This document shows, piece by piece, positions 59,401 through 59,909 of a stretch of DNA of 59,909 bases. Source of the stretch: Nocardia concava NBRC 100430 (GTDB lineage: Bacteria; Actinomycetota; Actinomycetes; Mycobacteriales; Mycobacteriaceae); NCBI RefSeq assembly GCF_000308815.1, contig NZ_BAFX01000066.1:1-59909 (forward strand), given 5' to 3'. How positions within the stretch are numbered: the stretch's first letter is position 1; each line of letters opens with the position of its first letter. The notes under the pieces were generated by a model, which was not told where the DNA came from, did no database searches, and saw nothing but the letters and a program-made list of their open reading frames with translations. The position numbers and the translations under genes are program-made.

Positions 59401-59459
59401 GCACCACCGAAACCTACGAAGTCCTCACCCCCGACCTCGCCGCCCGTCTCTTCGCCTGA
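56442..59459 (+). CDS. fused alpha/beta hydrolase and AMP-binding (acyl-CoA synthetase-like) protein
   Basis: 1005 residues. Residues ~30-385 are an alpha/beta hydrolase related to PHA synthase/lipase: the nucleophile is Ser169 in GYSQGG, and HFG near residue 361 holds the histidine. Residues ~460-1000 are an AMP-binding adenylation domain with FYASIEGDVVLA, GDAWMPTENLFRRDSDGDYW and MDRRDTV. The usual TSGTTG-P-K phosphate loop is replaced by VTGTGDKFDVKYVTN, so adenylation may be impaired or altered. A GTG at 56514 with GGGAG upstream is an alternative start. It faces the encapsulin operon across a 310-base divergent promoter. Confidence 0.88.
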   Translation: MASSSGRVGAGDAGQGQEKSGSEAVKFNTRSVVGPIERLVATAQNGLEVIRFGGLVHEIESSPYEVVERKRMYRLRHYFPDDAVADRPVVVLVPPIMVTAEIWDVNAADGAVGILHQGGIDCWVVDFGSPATEEGGWERDLADHVLAVSSAIDTVTEITGRGVHLMGYSQGGMFAYQTAAYRAGKGVESIVTFGSPVDAVAGMPFGLPHGLVSDAADFLTDHVLNRLPITDSMVRLGFQALDPVKTARARIDFLRQLHNREALLPKERQRRFLEADGWLGYPGPALTDLLQQFVKHNRMMLGGFVIRDQLISLAEITCPILAFVGEVDDIGQPAAVRGIVRAAPNAEVYEASIVAGHFGLVSGSTATRQTWPVVRDWVNYLSGRNELPEQVQPMSTEVVRNIPRTGLTRAVHALGSLAEAGTSLGKTIEGVAGQTLRGTVELTGEAARALPRLTRLGMIQPHTRISLGRLLAEQARRGPQRELFLFDDRVHTAQAVNQRIDNVVRGLISVGVRPATRVGVVMETRPSALAAVAALSRLGAVAVLLAPGSELSKVAELTGTRLLITDPENLANAAATGLRILVLGGGESRGLDIPAGRDVVDLEKIDPAQVSLPAWYRPDPGLARELAFILVTGTGDKFDVKYVTNHRWALSAFGTASAADLGRHDTVYCLAPLHHSSGLLVSLGGAVAGGSRIALARSLDPARFAEEVHRYGVTVVTYTWTMLRDILDADTFPNGHPHPIRLFIGSGMPRGLWRRTQERFEPARVLEFYASIEGDVVLANVSGVKVGSKGRPVPGTAKVELIAYDPLTDEIQVEDTGFARRCADNEVGLLIGTVTDTVDLSAGGLRGVFTPGDAWMPTENLFRRDSDGDYWLMDRRDTVIPTPRGPVYTQPVVDALNDITAVDMEVAFALPAGDRVLAVAAVSVRDGFTLAPKDVTEAVRVLPADQRPDIVYVVDDIPRSSTFRPSTRAVQAAGRSEPDDNTWWYNRTTETYEVLTPDLAARLFA

Positions 59460-59471
59460 CCCGAACCCGCG

Positions 59472-59499
59472 GGTGCCCCGGCCATTCCGCCGGGGCACC
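59472..59499. terminator. hairpin terminator after the fusion gene
   Basis: Perfect 11-base arms GGTGCCCCGGC and GCCGGGGCACC around CATTCC, between two convergent genes. Confidence 0.8.
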
Positions 59500-59544
59500 T
59501 GTCGGTCCGGTCGACGAGACCGGCTCGGGGAGAACGAATTACCG

Positions 59545-59909
59545 TCAGATACCGACGTAGACCACTTCGAGTCGTCCGTCGGCGTTCTGAACGGCGGTGA
59601 CCTGCTTGGCGGACCCGCCCAGCGCGGACTCCCCATTCCAGCCGCCGCCCGCCGTGACCTGCCAGTTGTGGTAGAGCACGTCATTGGTGCCGACGTAGAC
59701 GACTTCGAGTCTGCCGTCGGCGTTCTGGACCGCGGTCACCTGTTTGGCGGACCCGCCCAGCGCGGTTTCCCCCGCCCAGCCGCCGCCCGCGACGGCCTGC
59801 CAGTTGTGGTACAGCGCGCTGTTGGTGCCGACATAAACGACCTCGAGCCTGCCATCACTGTTCTGCACCGCGGCAACCTGTTTGGCGTAGCCCCCGAGCG
59901 CGGATTCGC
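59545..59909 (-). CDS. PLL-like beta-propeller lectin-type repeat protein (5' part outside window)
   Basis: The frame is open to the window edge, so the N-terminus is missing; about 121 C-terminal residues are visible. They contain three near-identical ~46-residue repeats with VQNADGRLEVVYVGTN, LYHNWQ and GGGW, and end with VVYVGI. This repeat resembles the PLL/PHL-type seven-bladed propeller lectins that bind fucose or other sugars. At the DNA level the repeats are also very similar, suggesting recent amplification. Function unknown. Confidence 0.8.
   Translation of the reverse strand, partial: ESALGGYAKQVAAVQNSDGRLEVVYVGTNSALYHNWQAVAGGGWAGETALGGSAKQVTAVQNADGRLEVVYVGTNDVLYHNWQVTAGGGWNGESALGGSAKQVTAVQNADGRLEVVYVGI

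Overview
The window is high-G+C actinobacterial chromosome, most like Nocardia or a close relative in the Mycobacteriales. This is an inference from gene content: an argCJBDFR cluster of mycobacterial type, a LytR-CpsA-Psr cell-wall ligase, a mycobacterial-type leucine-carboxyl-methyltransferase-fold protein, a conservon of Streptomyces/Nocardia type and a 2-methylisoborneol (2-MIB) locus with an encapsulin shell. I see no rRNA, tRNA, CRISPR array, transposase or phage gene.

Layout. 1-3.2 kb: the end of an ECF41-type sigma factor, a PEP-mutase-family enzyme and an LCP protein. 3.2-9.1 kb: argC-argJ-argB-argD-argF-argR, each gene overlapping the next by 4 bases. 9.2-9.9 kb: a cysteine-containing hypothetical. 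22.4 down to 9.8 kb, all on the minus strand and tightly packed: a four-gene conservon (sensor kinase, roadblock, DUF742, GTPase), a gamma-glutamyltransferase-family enzyme, and a complete oligopeptide ABC importer with two tandem binding proteins. 22.9-24.5 kb: a secreted CHAP-domain protein and trans-aconitate methyltransferase. 24.7-28.3 kb: argG, a methyltransferase and argH, ending at a strong hairpin. The argC and argG promoters share a 36-base operator, almost certainly the ArgR site, so the split arginine pathway is still one regulon.

28.3-38.7 kb is an accessory region of small genes: an orphan ABBA-fold aromatic prenyltransferase downstream of a redoxin and an ECF sigma factor, a LacI regulator with a 35-base palindrome in its leader, several small unknowns, a TetR/SnoaL pair, and an unusual fusion of an XRE DNA-binding domain to a full-length MurA-like enolpyruvyl transferase. 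38.7-51.3 kb holds a VOC/DUF1801 pair, a large LuxR-NB-ARC regulator, a hydrolase, an SMR efflux pump, threonine dehydratase, an NCS1 transporter, NsrR with flavohaemoglobin, and a VOC-DGPF-ECF42 sigma operon.

56.1 down to 51.5 kb, minus strand, is the most striking module: a family 2B encapsulin shell protein with a cyclic-nucleotide-binding domain, 2-MIB synthase with a long disordered N-terminus, geranyl-diphosphate methyltransferase, and type 1 isopentenyl-diphosphate isomerase. Together they make DMAPP, methylate GPP, cyclise it, and probably package the cyclase in a protein shell. Divergent from it is a 1005-residue fusion of an alpha/beta hydrolase with a degenerate AMP-ligase domain. 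The window ends inside a beta-propeller-type repeat protein.
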